Notes: generated from the letters alone by a model not told the origin. A stretch of 64,000 nt of DNA from Mycolicibacterium celeriflavum (GCF_010731795.1 NZ_AP022591.1:3968001-4032000); one strand, 5' to 3'; positions 24,896 to 34,027 are shown, counted from the first letter of the stretch. A program made the numbers and translations.

Positions 24896-25763
24896 CGATT
24901 GCCTCCGTAATGGCGCAAGTCCAGGCACGGGCGACCATCGTCGCGCCGACCTTGGCTCGGTAGGTCGCCGACCCCTGTAGGTCGGACGGAATGTCGTCGA
25001 GTCCGCTCAGTGCGAGCCTGCCGATCTCCCCGGCGTCGATGTCGCCGACCGGGCGACCGGTGACGGCCTCTTCGGCGGCGCTGCCCCGCAGCGGTGTCGA
25101 ACCCAGGCCCAGAAGTCCGATGCCGCAACGGGTTACCCGGTCATCGAAATCCAACTCGACCGCGACCGCCGCACCGGCGATTGCGAAGTCGCCGTGGCGG
25201 CGCGCGAATTCCTCCACTGCGAAGCCCGTCCGCCCGCTCCAGATCGGGAAGTGCACCGCGGTCAGCATCTCGCCGGGTTGCAACGAGGTCTCCCACAGCC
25301 CGGTGAAGAAGTCCTTCGCGGCGATCTGTCGGGACCCCGTCGAGGACAGGACGTCCATCCGCGCGTCGAGCGCCAACGCGACGGCCGCGTACTCCGCCGC
25401 CGGGTCGGCGTGGGCGATGGCGCCGCCGAGTGTCCCCCTGGTGCGGATCTGGAAGTGGCCGATGTGCGGCGTCGCCAGGGTCAGCAACCGAACCGACTCC
25501 GCCACTTCGTCATCCATCCCGACGAAGGAATGCGGGGTGCCGGCCGCGACGCGTACCGCGCCGTCGACCAGGTCGATGCTGCGAAGCTCGTCGATCCGCG
25601 AGATGTCGATCAGGTTCTCGAAATACGTCAGTCGCATCGCGAGCATCGGCACCAGGCTCTGTCCGCCCGCAAGAAGTTTCGCGTCGTCGCCGAATTCCGC
25701 GAGCATGTCCACCGCCTCCTTGACCGACTCGGGGCGGTGGTAGGCGAACGGGGCGGCTTTCAT
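24888..25763 (-). CDS. Molybdenum hydroxylase medium FAD subunit (CoxM-like)
   Basis: 291 residues of the FAD-binding PCMH family, with AGGQSLVPMLAMRL (FAD pyrophosphate) and TLGGAIAHADPAAE, both characteristic of CoxM/CutM proteins, and a C-terminal CO-dehydrogenase flavoprotein domain. It receives electrons from the CoxS-like subunit and passes them to the respiratory chain or another acceptor. It starts inside the end of the CoxG-like gene. Confidence 0.9.
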   Translation of the reverse strand: MKAAPFAYHRPESVKEAVDMLAEFGDDAKLLAGGQSLVPMLAMRLTYFENLIDISRIDELRSIDLVDGAVRVAAGTPHSFVGMDDEVAESVRLLTLATPHIGHFQIRTRGTLGGAIAHADPAAEYAAVALALDARMDVLSSTGSRQIAAKDFFTGLWETSLQPGEMLTAVHFPIWSGRTGFAVEEFARRHGDFAIAGAAVAVELDFDDRVTRCGIGLLGLGSTPLRGSAAEEAVTGRPVGDIDAGEIGRLALSGLDDIPSDLQGSATYRAKVGATMVARAWTCAITEAIDA

Positions 25764-26446
25764 GACGAAAGTAGCCGCGCCAGTGCGGCCTGCAGGTCCT
25801 CGGCCATCGCCGCGGCCGGCGGCTTCTTACGGTGACGGCCCAGCAGAAGGCCGACCGCCAATCCCGCGGCCAGACCGGCTGCGACCGGCGCGGCGCGCTT
25901 GGCCAGCGGTACGGCAACGACTTTCAGCATGTCGATCGACTCACCGGCTTCAGGCTGCGCGGCGGCCGCGGCCGCCTCCGTCGTCGGTGCCGTGGTGGCC
26001 TTGTCGCCGAGCACGCTGGCCTCCAAAGACTTGGCGAACTGGCCGATCAGGTTGGACGCCACATCGGCGAGCACGCCGCGACCGAACTGCGCGGCCTTGC
26101 CGGAGATCGTCAGGTCGGTGTTGATGACCACCCTGGTCGCGTCGCCCTCGTCCTTCAACTGCGCGGTGACGGTCGCCGCGGCGTTGCCGTTACCGCGCGT
26201 CTCCTTGCCTTCGGCTTTCAGGACGACGCGCTGCGCGGCGGCGTCCTTCTCCTGAAACGAGGCAGCGCCCTTGTAGGACACCGTGATCGGGCCGACCTTG
26301 ACCTTCACCGCGCCGGTGAAGTCGTCGCCGTCGACTGACAGCAGGGTGGCACCGGGCAGGCACGGTGCGACGCGCTCGACGTCGGTCAGCACCTCCCAGG
26401 TCTTCGCGGCCGGTACCGCGACCCGGAATTCGTTGTTGAGTTCCAC
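25760..26446 (-). CDS. CoxG-like SRPBCC-domain protein
   Basis: 228 residues: an SRPBCC (START-like) domain over about 1-150, then a linker rich in Ala and Glu and a C-terminal hydrophobic stretch (about 185-205) followed by basic residues. This matches CoxG, which is reported to tether CO dehydrogenase to the membrane. The gene lies between the large- and medium-subunit genes and overlaps the latter by 4 bp. Confidence 0.88.
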   Translation of the reverse strand: MELNNEFRVAVPAAKTWEVLTDVERVAPCLPGATLLSVDGDDFTGAVKVKVGPITVSYKGAASFQEKDAAAQRVVLKAEGKETRGNGNAAATVTAQLKDEGDATRVVINTDLTISGKAAQFGRGVLADVASNLIGQFAKSLEASVLGDKATTAPTTEAAAAAAQPEAGESIDMLKVVAVPLAKRAAPVAAGLAAGLAVGLLLGRHRKKPPAAAMAEDLQAALARLLSS

Positions 26447-26456
26447 TGCTGTTTCC

Positions 26457-28799
26457 TTACTTTCGCGCTTGTTCGATCGCCTCGACGATCGCGGCCGGGC
26501 TGGCGGGCAGGCGGGTCAGCGTGACGCCGAGGGGCGCCAGGGCGTCGTTGATCGCGTTGATCACGGCGGGCGTCGAACCGATCGCGCCGCCCTCGCCGAC
26601 ACCCTTGTATCCGCCCACGCCCGGTCCCGGAATCTCCACGTGTCCGTACTCGATCGCGGGCACCTCGGTGGCCGTCGGCAACAGGTAGTCGACGAACGTA
26701 CTCGACAGCGGGTTTCCGTCGTCGTCGTATGCCATGTCCTCCAGCAGCGCCCCGCCGATGCCCTGCACGGTGCCGCCGGCGATCTGGCCCTCGACGACGT
26801 TGGGGTTGATCATCGGCCCGACGTCCTCGCTGACGATGTATCGGGTCAGCGTGACGCGGCCGGTCTCGATGTCGACCTCACACGTGCACGCGTGGGTGGC
26901 GTTCGCCCAGTGGATCGGCGCTTGCGAGGTGAACCGCGCGGTCGCCTCCAACGAGGCCGATACACCGGGCGGCAGCTGTTGCGGCTCGTAGTACGCGCGG
27001 TAGGCCAGATCGGCGAAACTGACGCTCTTGTCGGGGTTTTCGCGCACGCGAACCCGTGAGTCGGCCAGTTCCAGCTCGGACTCCTCGACCTCCAGGCGCG
27101 GTGCCGCCATCGCGAGGATCTGTTTGCGCAGCATCGCGCCGGCCTCGGCGACGGCGCCCGCGGTCATCGGACCGCTGCGGCTGCCCTGCGTGCCCGCGCC
27201 GTACGGGGTGACCGCGGTGTCGCCCTGGATCGTCGAGACGTCCTCGATGTCGGCGCCCAGGGCGTCGGCGGTCAACTGCACGACCGTGGTCTCGAGGCTG
27301 TTGCCGGTCGAACCGCCGTTGACGTAGACGTTGACCTTGCCGGTCGGCTCCATCCGGATCGTTGCGCCTTCGGTGGCGAGGTGACCCGTTGCGGCGCCCG
27401 TCGGTTCGATGTAGGCCGAGAATCCCAGTCCGAGGTAACGACCCTCGGCCAGCGCGTCGGCCTGCTCCTTGCGGAAGCCTTCGTGGTCGAGGATCTTGAC
27501 GGCCTGTTCGAAGGTGTCGGCGGGCGCGACGTGGTCGTAGGGCATGCCGTTGGGGTTGAAGTACGGCATCTCGTCGCCGCGCAGGATGTTGCGTCGACGC
27601 AACTCGACCGGGTCCATGTCCATCTTGCGCGCTGCGATGTCGAAAAGCACTTCGCGCGCGAGGGTTTCGTACTGCCACGGCCCGCGGTAGGCGGCCAGTC
27701 CGGCGGTGTTGGAGAACACCGTCTTGTAGTTGAAGCTGGCCTTGGGCACCCGGTACGGGCCGGGGAAGAACATGCCGACCGCGGCGGTGGTCAGCACCGG
27801 GTACGGGGTCGGATAGGCGCCGATGTCGTAGGTGAAGTCGATGTCGACCGCGAGGATGTTGCCCTCGTCGTCGAAAGCCGCCCGGGCGGTGCCGTCGACG
27901 TGGCGGGCCTGTCCGGCCGACATCAGGTTCTCGCGGCGGTCCTCGATCCACTTCAGGGCTGAAGGCACTTTGCGCGCCGCCAGCATGATGCACATGTCCT
28001 CGCGCATCGGCACGACCTTCTGGCCGAACCCGCCGCCGGTGTCGCGCATGATGACCCGGACGTTGTGCGCCGGGATTCCGAGCAGCCGGGCGCAGAACGC
28101 CCGCAACTCGTGGGGTGTCTGCGTCGACGCCCACATCGTCAGTTCCTCTGTCGCGGGCGTCCATTCGACGACCATGCCGCGGCATTCGATCGGCACCGGC
28201 GCGTGGATCTGCTGATAGACGTTCGCCGAGGCAACGTGTGCGGCGTTGGTGAAGGTCTCCTCGTCGGGCGGCGCGCCGCCCATGCCGCCCGCGACGTTGT
28301 CGGGATAGGCGTCGTGTACCACCGCAACGCCGGCGTCCGCACCGCCGACGGCCCGGGTGAAGTCGGCGATCGCGGGCAGCGGTTCGTAGTCGACCTCCAC
28401 CGCGTCGGCGGCATCCTCGGCGAGGTAGCGGCTGTCGGCCACGACCAGGGCGAGTGGGTCCCCGACGAACTTCACCTCGCCCTCGGCCAGCGGCGGCCGC
28501 GGGGTGTCCGGCATGTCCTTGCCCGCGACGGCGTGCCAAGCCTCTTTCACGTCGGGATTGAGGTCCTCGGCGGTGAACACGGCGTGCACGCCCGGCATGG
28601 CGAGCGCAGCCGACGCGTCGATGCCCTTGATCGTCGCCCTCGCGAACGGGCTGCGCACGAAGCAGGCGTGCAGCATTCCCGGTCGTACGACGTCGTCGAC
28701 GAAGGTGCCGCGACCGGTGAGCAGCCGGTTGTCCTCGATGCGTGGCACGCGGGCCCCCGCGTAACGGGTCGCGACCTTCTCCGCTGAAGCTGAAGTCAC
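26457..28799 (-). CDS. Molybdenum hydroxylase large subunit (CoxL-like, not classical CO dehydrogenase)
   Basis: 780 residues of the xanthine-oxidase family: an N-terminal a/b hammerhead (about 20-145), then Moco-binding domains with GGGFGQK (255-261) and the cofactor-side glutamate in GVGEGGAIG (Glu736). The active-site loop reads AYRGPW at 370-375. True form I CO dehydrogenases have AYRCSFR and form II proteins AYRGAGR, so the CO-oxidising cysteine is absent. The substrate is therefore unknown: an aldehyde, N-heterocycle or other small molecule. The name CoxL should be treated as structural only. It is the first gene after a 177-bp gap that probably holds a promoter. Confidence 0.9.
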   Translation of the reverse strand: MTSASAEKVATRYAGARVPRIEDNRLLTGRGTFVDDVVRPGMLHACFVRSPFARATIKGIDASAALAMPGVHAVFTAEDLNPDVKEAWHAVAGKDMPDTPRPPLAEGEVKFVGDPLALVVADSRYLAEDAADAVEVDYEPLPAIADFTRAVGGADAGVAVVHDAYPDNVAGGMGGAPPDEETFTNAAHVASANVYQQIHAPVPIECRGMVVEWTPATEELTMWASTQTPHELRAFCARLLGIPAHNVRVIMRDTGGGFGQKVVPMREDMCIMLAARKVPSALKWIEDRRENLMSAGQARHVDGTARAAFDDEGNILAVDIDFTYDIGAYPTPYPVLTTAAVGMFFPGPYRVPKASFNYKTVFSNTAGLAAYRGPWQYETLAREVLFDIAARKMDMDPVELRRRNILRGDEMPYFNPNGMPYDHVAPADTFEQAVKILDHEGFRKEQADALAEGRYLGLGFSAYIEPTGAATGHLATEGATIRMEPTGKVNVYVNGGSTGNSLETTVVQLTADALGADIEDVSTIQGDTAVTPYGAGTQGSRSGPMTAGAVAEAGAMLRKQILAMAAPRLEVEESELELADSRVRVRENPDKSVSFADLAYRAYYEPQQLPPGVSASLEATARFTSQAPIHWANATHACTCEVDIETGRVTLTRYIVSEDVGPMINPNVVEGQIAGGTVQGIGGALLEDMAYDDDGNPLSSTFVDYLLPTATEVPAIEYGHVEIPGPGVGGYKGVGEGGAIGSTPAVINAINDALAPLGVTLTRLPASPAAIVEAIEQARK

Positions 28800-28976
28800 C
28801 TCGACGCCTTTCCGATCGGCCTTAAGAGTGACGTTATCGCATTCGAGAACGACATTTCCATGCCCATTGTCTCATTCATCGCGACTCGGCTGGAAGACTG
28901 TGGACCGGCTTCGCGGCGCTTAACCGGTTGATCACCCGCACCAGACGCATGCAACCAACCCGTTAAGCCCGTTGTC

Positions 28977-30098
28977 TCAGCCATCGTGATGGATCCGCCC
29001 CGCGGTGTCGCTCAACGGCCTGCCGCCGCCGCCCCACCTGCGGGCGATTATCTCCGCGGCGATCGACACCGCGGTCTCCTCGGGGGTGCGGGCGCCGAGA
29101 TCGAGCCCGATCGGGCTGGCCAGCCGGCCAAGCTCGGCGTCGGTCAGCCCGACCTCGCGCAGCCGCTGCATCCGGTCGTCGTGGGTGCGACGCGAGCCCA
29201 TCACCCCGATGTAGCCGACGTCGGGCAGGCGCAGCGCGACCTGCAGCACCGGCACGTCGAACTTCGGGTCGTGGGTGAGCACGCAGATCGCGGTCCGCGA
29301 ATCGATCGCGCCGTGTTCGGCCTGCTCGGCGAGGTAGCGGTCGGGCCACATCACCACGACCTCCGCGGCGCCCGGGAACCGTGCGGGTGTCGCGAACACC
29401 GGTCGCGCGTCGCACACGGTGACGCGGTAGCCCAGCAGCGTCGCCTGCTGCGCCAACGCGCTCGCGAAATCGATCGCCCCGAAGATCAGCATCCGCGGCG
29501 GCGGGGCGTGGCTGGCGACGAACACCTCCATCCCCGACTCTTGACGCTGACCGTCGGGGCCGTAGGACAGCACGCCCGTGCGGCCGACCGCGAGCAACCC
29601 GCGGGCGTCGTCGATGACCGCGGAGTCCACGCGCGCCGAGCCCAGCGATCCCTCGACGGCTTGCGTCCCGATCACCAGCCGGCGGCCGATCCGCTGCGGA
29701 TCGGGATGGGCGATCACCGTGGCCAGTGCGGTCGGCCGGTGGGCGGCGATGTCGTCGGCGACGGCCTGCAGTTGCGGGAAGGTGTCGCGTGACACCGGCT
29801 CGGCGAAGATGTCGATGACGCCGCCGCACGTGAGTCCCACGGCGAACGCGTCGTCGTCGCTGATGCCGTAGCGCTGCAGTTCGGGGCGCCCCGCCGAGAC
29901 GACCTCGTTGGCGAGTTCGTAGACCGCGGCCTCGACGCAGCCACCCGACACCGAACCGGCGACCGTGCCGTCGGGGCAGACCACCATGGTCGCGCCCGGT
30001 TGGCGTGGCGCGGAGCGGATCGTGCGCACGACGGTGGCCACCCCGGCGGTGCCGCCGGCCCGCCACACGGTCAGCAACTCGTCGAGCACGTCGCGCAC
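28977..30098 (-). CDS. XdhC/CoxF-family molybdenum-cofactor insertion protein
   Basis: 373 residues: an N-terminal XdhC/CoxI domain (about 10-80, with GSVSGGCVEAAVYEL, whose GGCVE cysteine is conserved) and a C-terminal Rossmann-type XdhC domain (about 195-340, with VMGSRRTHDDR). Such proteins bind Moco, aid its sulfuration and load it into the large subunit. The GTG start is at 30098. The gene lies upstream of the CoxL-like gene in the same direction, so it may head the operon. Confidence 0.87.
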   Translation of the reverse strand: MRDVLDELLTVWRAGGTAGVATVVRTIRSAPRQPGATMVVCPDGTVAGSVSGGCVEAAVYELANEVVSAGRPELQRYGISDDDAFAVGLTCGGVIDIFAEPVSRDTFPQLQAVADDIAAHRPTALATVIAHPDPQRIGRRLVIGTQAVEGSLGSARVDSAVIDDARGLLAVGRTGVLSYGPDGQRQESGMEVFVASHAPPPRMLIFGAIDFASALAQQATLLGYRVTVCDARPVFATPARFPGAAEVVVMWPDRYLAEQAEHGAIDSRTAICVLTHDPKFDVPVLQVALRLPDVGYIGVMGSRRTHDDRMQRLREVGLTDAELGRLASPIGLDLGARTPEETAVSIAAEIIARRWGGGGRPLSDTAGRIHHDG

Positions 30099-30260
30099 GG
30101 TCGCAGTGTAAGCCCGCCACGCTGTGCAGGTGCTCAGCGGGAAGCGGTGCGACGGCCCGCGTTGTCGTATCGGAGTGTCCTTGATGACGCGCGGTTATCA
30201 GGACGGCCCGCGTGCGAGCATCGTGGTATTGGGTGGGGGCGGCTTGAAGGGCGAGGGCAG

Positions 30261-30500
30261 ATGACAAATCGAGGCAAGTCGGCACTTGTCATGGTGAGTT
30301 TGACAGTTATGGCGGTCATTTTCCCTCCGGCCGCCGATGCTCGACCTACCTGCCAGGACACGGGCTCAATGACGACCTGCCAAACCAACGGCAGTGTGTC
30401 GATCAAGGCGCGGCCTTCGACAGTGGCGCCCCCCGCCAACCAGCCGATGTTTCCATGGGGAGTACCTAATCGTGTTCGGGCTCCCGGCGGTCGCGGCTAG
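30261..30500 (+). CDS. Small exported protein, 79 aa
   Basis: Signal peptide over about residues 1-28 (a hydrophobic run VMVSLTVMAVIF followed by small residues), then a mature part with two cysteines (PTCQDTG, TTCQTNGSVSIKARP) and a Pro-rich end. ATG at 30261 has GAGGGCAG in front. It resembles a family of short mycobacterial secreted proteins with the CQTNGSVSIKARP motif; no function is known. One disulfide is likely after export. Confidence 0.65.
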   Translation: MTNRGKSALVMVSLTVMAVIFPPAADARPTCQDTGSMTTCQTNGSVSIKARPSTVAPPANQPMFPWGVPNRVRAPGGRG

Positions 30501-30514
30501 TGTGACGCTGCACG

Positions 30515-31168
30515 ATGCGGAAAGCCTGGGCGGGTGTGACGGCGGTGGTGCTGGCATGGGCAACGTCCGGCGTGGCCGCCGCGACACCGGACGTGCCGCC
30601 GGTTTCCGACGCGGCCCGCGCGGCGGGTCTGGTCGACGTGCGCACCGCGGTCCCCGACGCGGTGATCGACCTCCGGTACGCGACGACGAACAACTTCGTC
30701 GGCCAGCAGCTGTATCCCGCCGACGCTCGATGTTTGGTCGACGAGTCGGTGGCGCCGCGCCTTGCCGTGGCGGCTGACGCGCTGCGCCCCGGCGGCGAGG
30801 TGCTGGTGTTCTGGGACTGCTACCGGCCGCACGATGTGCAGGTGCGGATGTACGAGGCGGTGCCGGAGCCCGGCTGGGTGGCACGGCCGGGGCCCTACGC
30901 CCGCAGCCACGAGGCCGGCCTGTCGGTTGACGTCACATTGGCGCGCGACGGCGCCCTCATCGACATGGGCACCGGGTTCGACGACTTCAATCCGCGGGCG
31001 AACGCCTATGCCACCGACGGAGTCAGCGCGGCCGCCCAGGCCAACCGCGCGCGGTTGCGAGACGCGATGGCGGCGGGCGGGCTGACCGTCTACGAGGGGG
31101 AGTGGTGGCATTTCGATGCGCCCGGCGCATACGCCCAGCACCCTATTCTCGATGCGCCGGTGAGGTGA
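30515..31168 (+). CDS. D-Ala-D-Ala dipeptidase family protein (VanX-like), exported
   Basis: 217 residues of peptidase family M15D. The zinc and catalytic elements are visible as SHEAGLSVDV (His and Asp ligands) and EGEWWHFD (general base Glu and the third ligand His). An N-terminal signal peptide (about 1-22) suggests action outside the membrane, whereas VanX of resistance clusters is cytoplasmic. No vanH or vanA is present here. The likely role is trimming or recycling peptidoglycan-derived dipeptide in the cell wall. Confidence 0.85.
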   Translation: MRKAWAGVTAVVLAWATSGVAAATPDVPPVSDAARAAGLVDVRTAVPDAVIDLRYATTNNFVGQQLYPADARCLVDESVAPRLAVAADALRPGGEVLVFWDCYRPHDVQVRMYEAVPEPGWVARPGPYARSHEAGLSVDVTLARDGALIDMGTGFDDFNPRANAYATDGVSAAAQANRARLRDAMAAGGLTVYEGEWWHFDAPGAYAQHPILDAPVR

Positions 31169-31184
31169 GCCGACCCGTGCGTCC

Positions 31185-31304
31185 TCAGGCCGCCGTCGGG
31201 CCGACGGTCATGGCCTGGCAGTAGGCACATAGATTCGGTCCGAGAGTCGGATAGCCACAACCAGCGCAGACCGCGACTACGGTGGTCTCATCGGCATCGG
31301 GCAT
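31185..31304 (-). CDS. Tiny zinc-ribbon-like protein, 39 aa
   Basis: A 39-residue frame from ATG at 31304 to TGA at 31185. The sequence has two knuckles, C13-A-G-C16 and C26-A-Y-C29, nine residues apart, ideal for one zinc ion, with a short acidic N-terminus. It fills most of the gap between two convergent genes and has no in-frame overlap with them. The regular CxxC pair is unlikely by chance, but the ribosome site (GGGTAG) is weak. Zinc binding is inferred; partner and role are unknown. Confidence 0.6.
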   Translation of the reverse strand: MPDADETTVVAVCAGCGYPTLGPNLCAYCQAMTVGPTAA

Positions 31305-31379
31305 GTGGCATATCTACCCGCTCATATCCAAATCAATCCCAAATCTGGGACACATTTTCCGAAGCTGACGTGCGCCGCC

Positions 31380-33056
31380 TCAGATGATGGGCGGGTCGCC
31401 GGGGCGCAGCAGCCGCAGCCACCGGTAGCCGTACGGTTCCAGGCCCACCTCGAGGCGGCCCTTGTTGTCGAGCTGGTGTTCGGACGGTCCGTCGAGGAGG
31501 TCGACGAGCCGGCACTCCGGCGCTTCGTCGAGTTCGATCGTCACGATGCAGGCTTCGGCGCCGAAGTTGTGCAACCCGACCATCGCCCAGCCCGACTCTT
31601 CCCGGCAGACGTGCGCCAGCACGGCGGTGTTCGGTTGCTTCAGAATCTCCGGGGTCGACCAGCCGATCTCCGGCTGTGAGCGGTAGGTGTAGATCAGATC
31701 GCGCATGAACCACCAGAACGACCGATGGTCGTGGCGCTGGTCTGCGGCGTTGACGCGGTCCGGGCCGTACATCCCGTCGGGTTGCGGGCGGGGCAGCCGG
31801 CGTTTGGCCGCGGTGGAGAATCCGCCGTTGACGTCGGCGGTCCACTGCATCGGTGTTCGCACGGCGAATCGCCCTGCGACTTCCAGGTTTTCGGCCATGC
31901 CGATCTCTTCGCCGTAGAACAGCACCGGAGTGCCGGGTAACGAGAACATCAGCGAGTAGGCCATGCGCATCCGCCGCTGGTCACCGCCGAGCATGGCGGG
32001 CAACCGCCGGCGCAGCCCGCGACCGTAGAGTTGCATGTCCGGATCCGGACCGAAGGCGTCGAAGACTTCTTGGCGCTCTTCGTCGCTCAGCTTGTCGAGG
32101 GTGAGCTCGTCGTGGTTGCGGACGAAGTTGGCCCACTGGCTGGTGATGTCGAGTGTCGGGCGCTGTTTCAGCGCTTTGGCGATGGGGCGGGCGTCGCCGC
32201 GGGCCAGCGACAGGTAGAGGTTCTGCATCCCGATGAAGTCGAACTGCATGTTGAGCCCGTCCCCGTCGGGGCCGCCGAAGAAGCTCTTCTGGTCCTTGTA
32301 GGGGACGTTGACCTCGCCGAGCAGGACGGCGTCGCCGACGCGGCGGGTGATGAAATTGCGTACGTCGCCGAGGTATTCGTACGGGTCGAACACGCCGGGG
32401 TCCCCCGGGACACCGTCGCGGGCGAACAGGAACGGCACGGCATCGACCCGGAAACCGGACACCCCCAGTTCGAGCCAGAACCCCAGGACGCGGGAAATCT
32501 CTTCCTGCACTTTAGGGTTCGCGATGTTGAGGTCGGGCTGGTGCTTGAGAAAGTGGTGCAGGTACCACTCACCGGTCTTCGGGTCCAACTCCCAGAGACT
32601 GTCTTCCTGATCCGGGAAGACGACGTCTTGAGGGCTGGACTTGGGTTCGGTCGCGCTCCACACGTAGTAGTCGCGATACGTGGCGTCGGTACTGCGGCAT
32701 GCGGACTTGAACCAGGGATGGCGGTCGGAGGTGTGGTTCATGACGAAGTCGACGATCACCCGGATACCGGTCGCCTTGGCGGTGCGCACCAGTTCGACGA
32801 AGTCGCCGTGGGTACCGAAACGTGGATCGACACCGAAGAAGTCGGTGATGTCGTAACCGTCGTCGATGCGGCCGGTCGGGTAGAACGGCATGAGCCACAG
32901 GCAGTTGACGCCGAGGTCGAAGAGGTACTCGATGCGCTCAGTCATGCCGCGGATGTCGCCGCAGCCGTCGCCGTTCCAGTCGTAGAAGGTTTCGATGTCG
33001 GCGCAGTAGAAGACGGCGTTCTTCCACCACAGGTCGCCGGTCTCGATCTTCCTCAC
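31380..33056 (-). CDS. Alpha-amylase family glycosidase (GH13, trehalose-synthase-like)
   Basis: 558 residues forming a GH13 (beta/alpha)8 barrel: the N-terminal DWNGDGCGDIRG calcium-type motif, DFVMNHTSDRHPWF, catalytic Asp in GFRVDAVPFLF, catalytic Glu in LLGEVNVP and the transition-state Asp in VRNHDELTLD. A C-terminal beta domain follows. The GTG start at 33056 overlaps the stop of the upstream oxidoreductase gene (GTGA), so a much longer frame running through that gene is rejected. It resembles TreS, but the substrate (maltose/trehalose or other alpha-glucosides) is not proven. Confidence 0.88.
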   Translation of the reverse strand: MRKIETGDLWWKNAVFYCADIETFYDWNGDGCGDIRGMTERIEYLFDLGVNCLWLMPFYPTGRIDDGYDITDFFGVDPRFGTHGDFVELVRTAKATGIRVIVDFVMNHTSDRHPWFKSACRSTDATYRDYYVWSATEPKSSPQDVVFPDQEDSLWELDPKTGEWYLHHFLKHQPDLNIANPKVQEEISRVLGFWLELGVSGFRVDAVPFLFARDGVPGDPGVFDPYEYLGDVRNFITRRVGDAVLLGEVNVPYKDQKSFFGGPDGDGLNMQFDFIGMQNLYLSLARGDARPIAKALKQRPTLDITSQWANFVRNHDELTLDKLSDEERQEVFDAFGPDPDMQLYGRGLRRRLPAMLGGDQRRMRMAYSLMFSLPGTPVLFYGEEIGMAENLEVAGRFAVRTPMQWTADVNGGFSTAAKRRLPRPQPDGMYGPDRVNAADQRHDHRSFWWFMRDLIYTYRSQPEIGWSTPEILKQPNTAVLAHVCREESGWAMVGLHNFGAEACIVTIELDEAPECRLVDLLDGPSEHQLDNKGRLEVGLEPYGYRWLRLLRPGDPPII

Positions 33057-34027
33057 GCGCTGACCGCCTCCGAATTCAGCTGCGAGAGCACATGTTCGCC
33101 GAACGCGTCGATGAATGCGCTCTGCTGTTGGCCGACGAAATGCAGATAGAGCTCGTCCCAGCCCTGTTCGAGATCTTGGTGCAGCCACTCGGCGTGCCGG
33201 CCCAGGTCGCTCGAGACCCGGACGGCTCGCCGGACGTGTTCGGACGAGACCTTTTCGCCGATGACATCGAATGCCTCCACCGTCTCGATGTCCCAGCAGA
33301 CCGGCGGATCGAAAACGTTGGTGCGCCACTGGTCGTGGGCGATGGCGAGGGCTTCGTCCTCCGAGGGGGCCCAGCTGAGATGGATCTGCAGGCGCGCAGG
33401 TCCGCGGCCGCCGGCGTCGCGGTAGGAGTGCAGCACCTGCTCCAGGGCGTCTCGCGACTGGTTGACGGTGACCAGGCCGTCCGCCCAGGCGGCGTGCCGG
33501 GCGGCGGTTTCCGGGGTGACGGCCGGACCGATGAGATCGGGAACCTTCTCGGGAAGCGTCCAGAGACGCGCCCGGTTGACGTTGACCAGACCCTCGTGAT
33601 TGACCTCTTCGCCGCGCAGTAGGCGCCTGATCACGTCGACGCACTCGAGGAGGCGCTGGTCGCGCACCTCCTTGCGTGGCCACTGGTCGCCGGTGATCCG
33701 TTCGTTGGATGCCTCGCCTGAGCCGAGCGCCGCCCAGATCCGTCCGGGGAACATCTGCGCGAGCGTTGCAATCGCCTGGGCGATGATCGCCGGGTGGTAA
33801 CGCTGCCCCGGCGCGTTGACGACGCCGAACGGTAGCTGCGTGGTGGCGAGTGCCGCGCCGAGGAATGCCCACGCGAAACCGGATTCGCCCTGCCGTTCAC
33901 TCCAGGGGCTGAAGTGGTCCGACGACATGCCGGCGCGAAATCCCGCCTGCTCGGCATGTTGCACGTCACGCAGCAATTGGGCGGGGTTGATCTGCTCGTG
34001 AGAACAGTGGAAGCCGATGACCGTCAT
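33053..34027 (-). CDS. Luciferase-like monooxygenase family oxidoreductase (TIGR03885 type)
   Basis: 324 residues in the bacterial luciferase-like (LLM) fold: N-terminal GFHCSHEQINPAQLL, SSDHFSPWSERQGESGFAWAF and the ALGSGEASNERITGDQWP loop. It matches a group described as probable non-F420 flavinoid oxidoreductases in TIGR03885, often found beside GH13 genes, as here. It overlaps the glycosidase gene by 4 bp, so the two are co-translated. Substrate unknown. Confidence 0.82.
   Translation of the reverse strand: MTVIGFHCSHEQINPAQLLRDVQHAEQAGFRAGMSSDHFSPWSERQGESGFAWAFLGAALATTQLPFGVVNAPGQRYHPAIIAQAIATLAQMFPGRIWAALGSGEASNERITGDQWPRKEVRDQRLLECVDVIRRLLRGEEVNHEGLVNVNRARLWTLPEKVPDLIGPAVTPETAARHAAWADGLVTVNQSRDALEQVLHSYRDAGGRGPARLQIHLSWAPSEDEALAIAHDQWRTNVFDPPVCWDIETVEAFDVIGEKVSSEHVRRAVRVSSDLGRHAEWLHQDLEQGWDELYLHFVGQQQSAFIDAFGEHVLSQLNSEAVSA

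Noticed and set aside
24425..28799. Aerobic carbon monoxide dehydrogenase
   Set aside because: Gene layout fits, but the large subunit lacks the AYxCSFR loop, so CO oxidation cannot be claimed.
33057..33872. N-terminal extension of the GH13 frame to 830 codons
   Set aside because: The extension is out of frame with, and covered by, the oxidoreductase gene; the GTG at 33056 overlapping that gene's stop gives a normal GH13 N-terminus.
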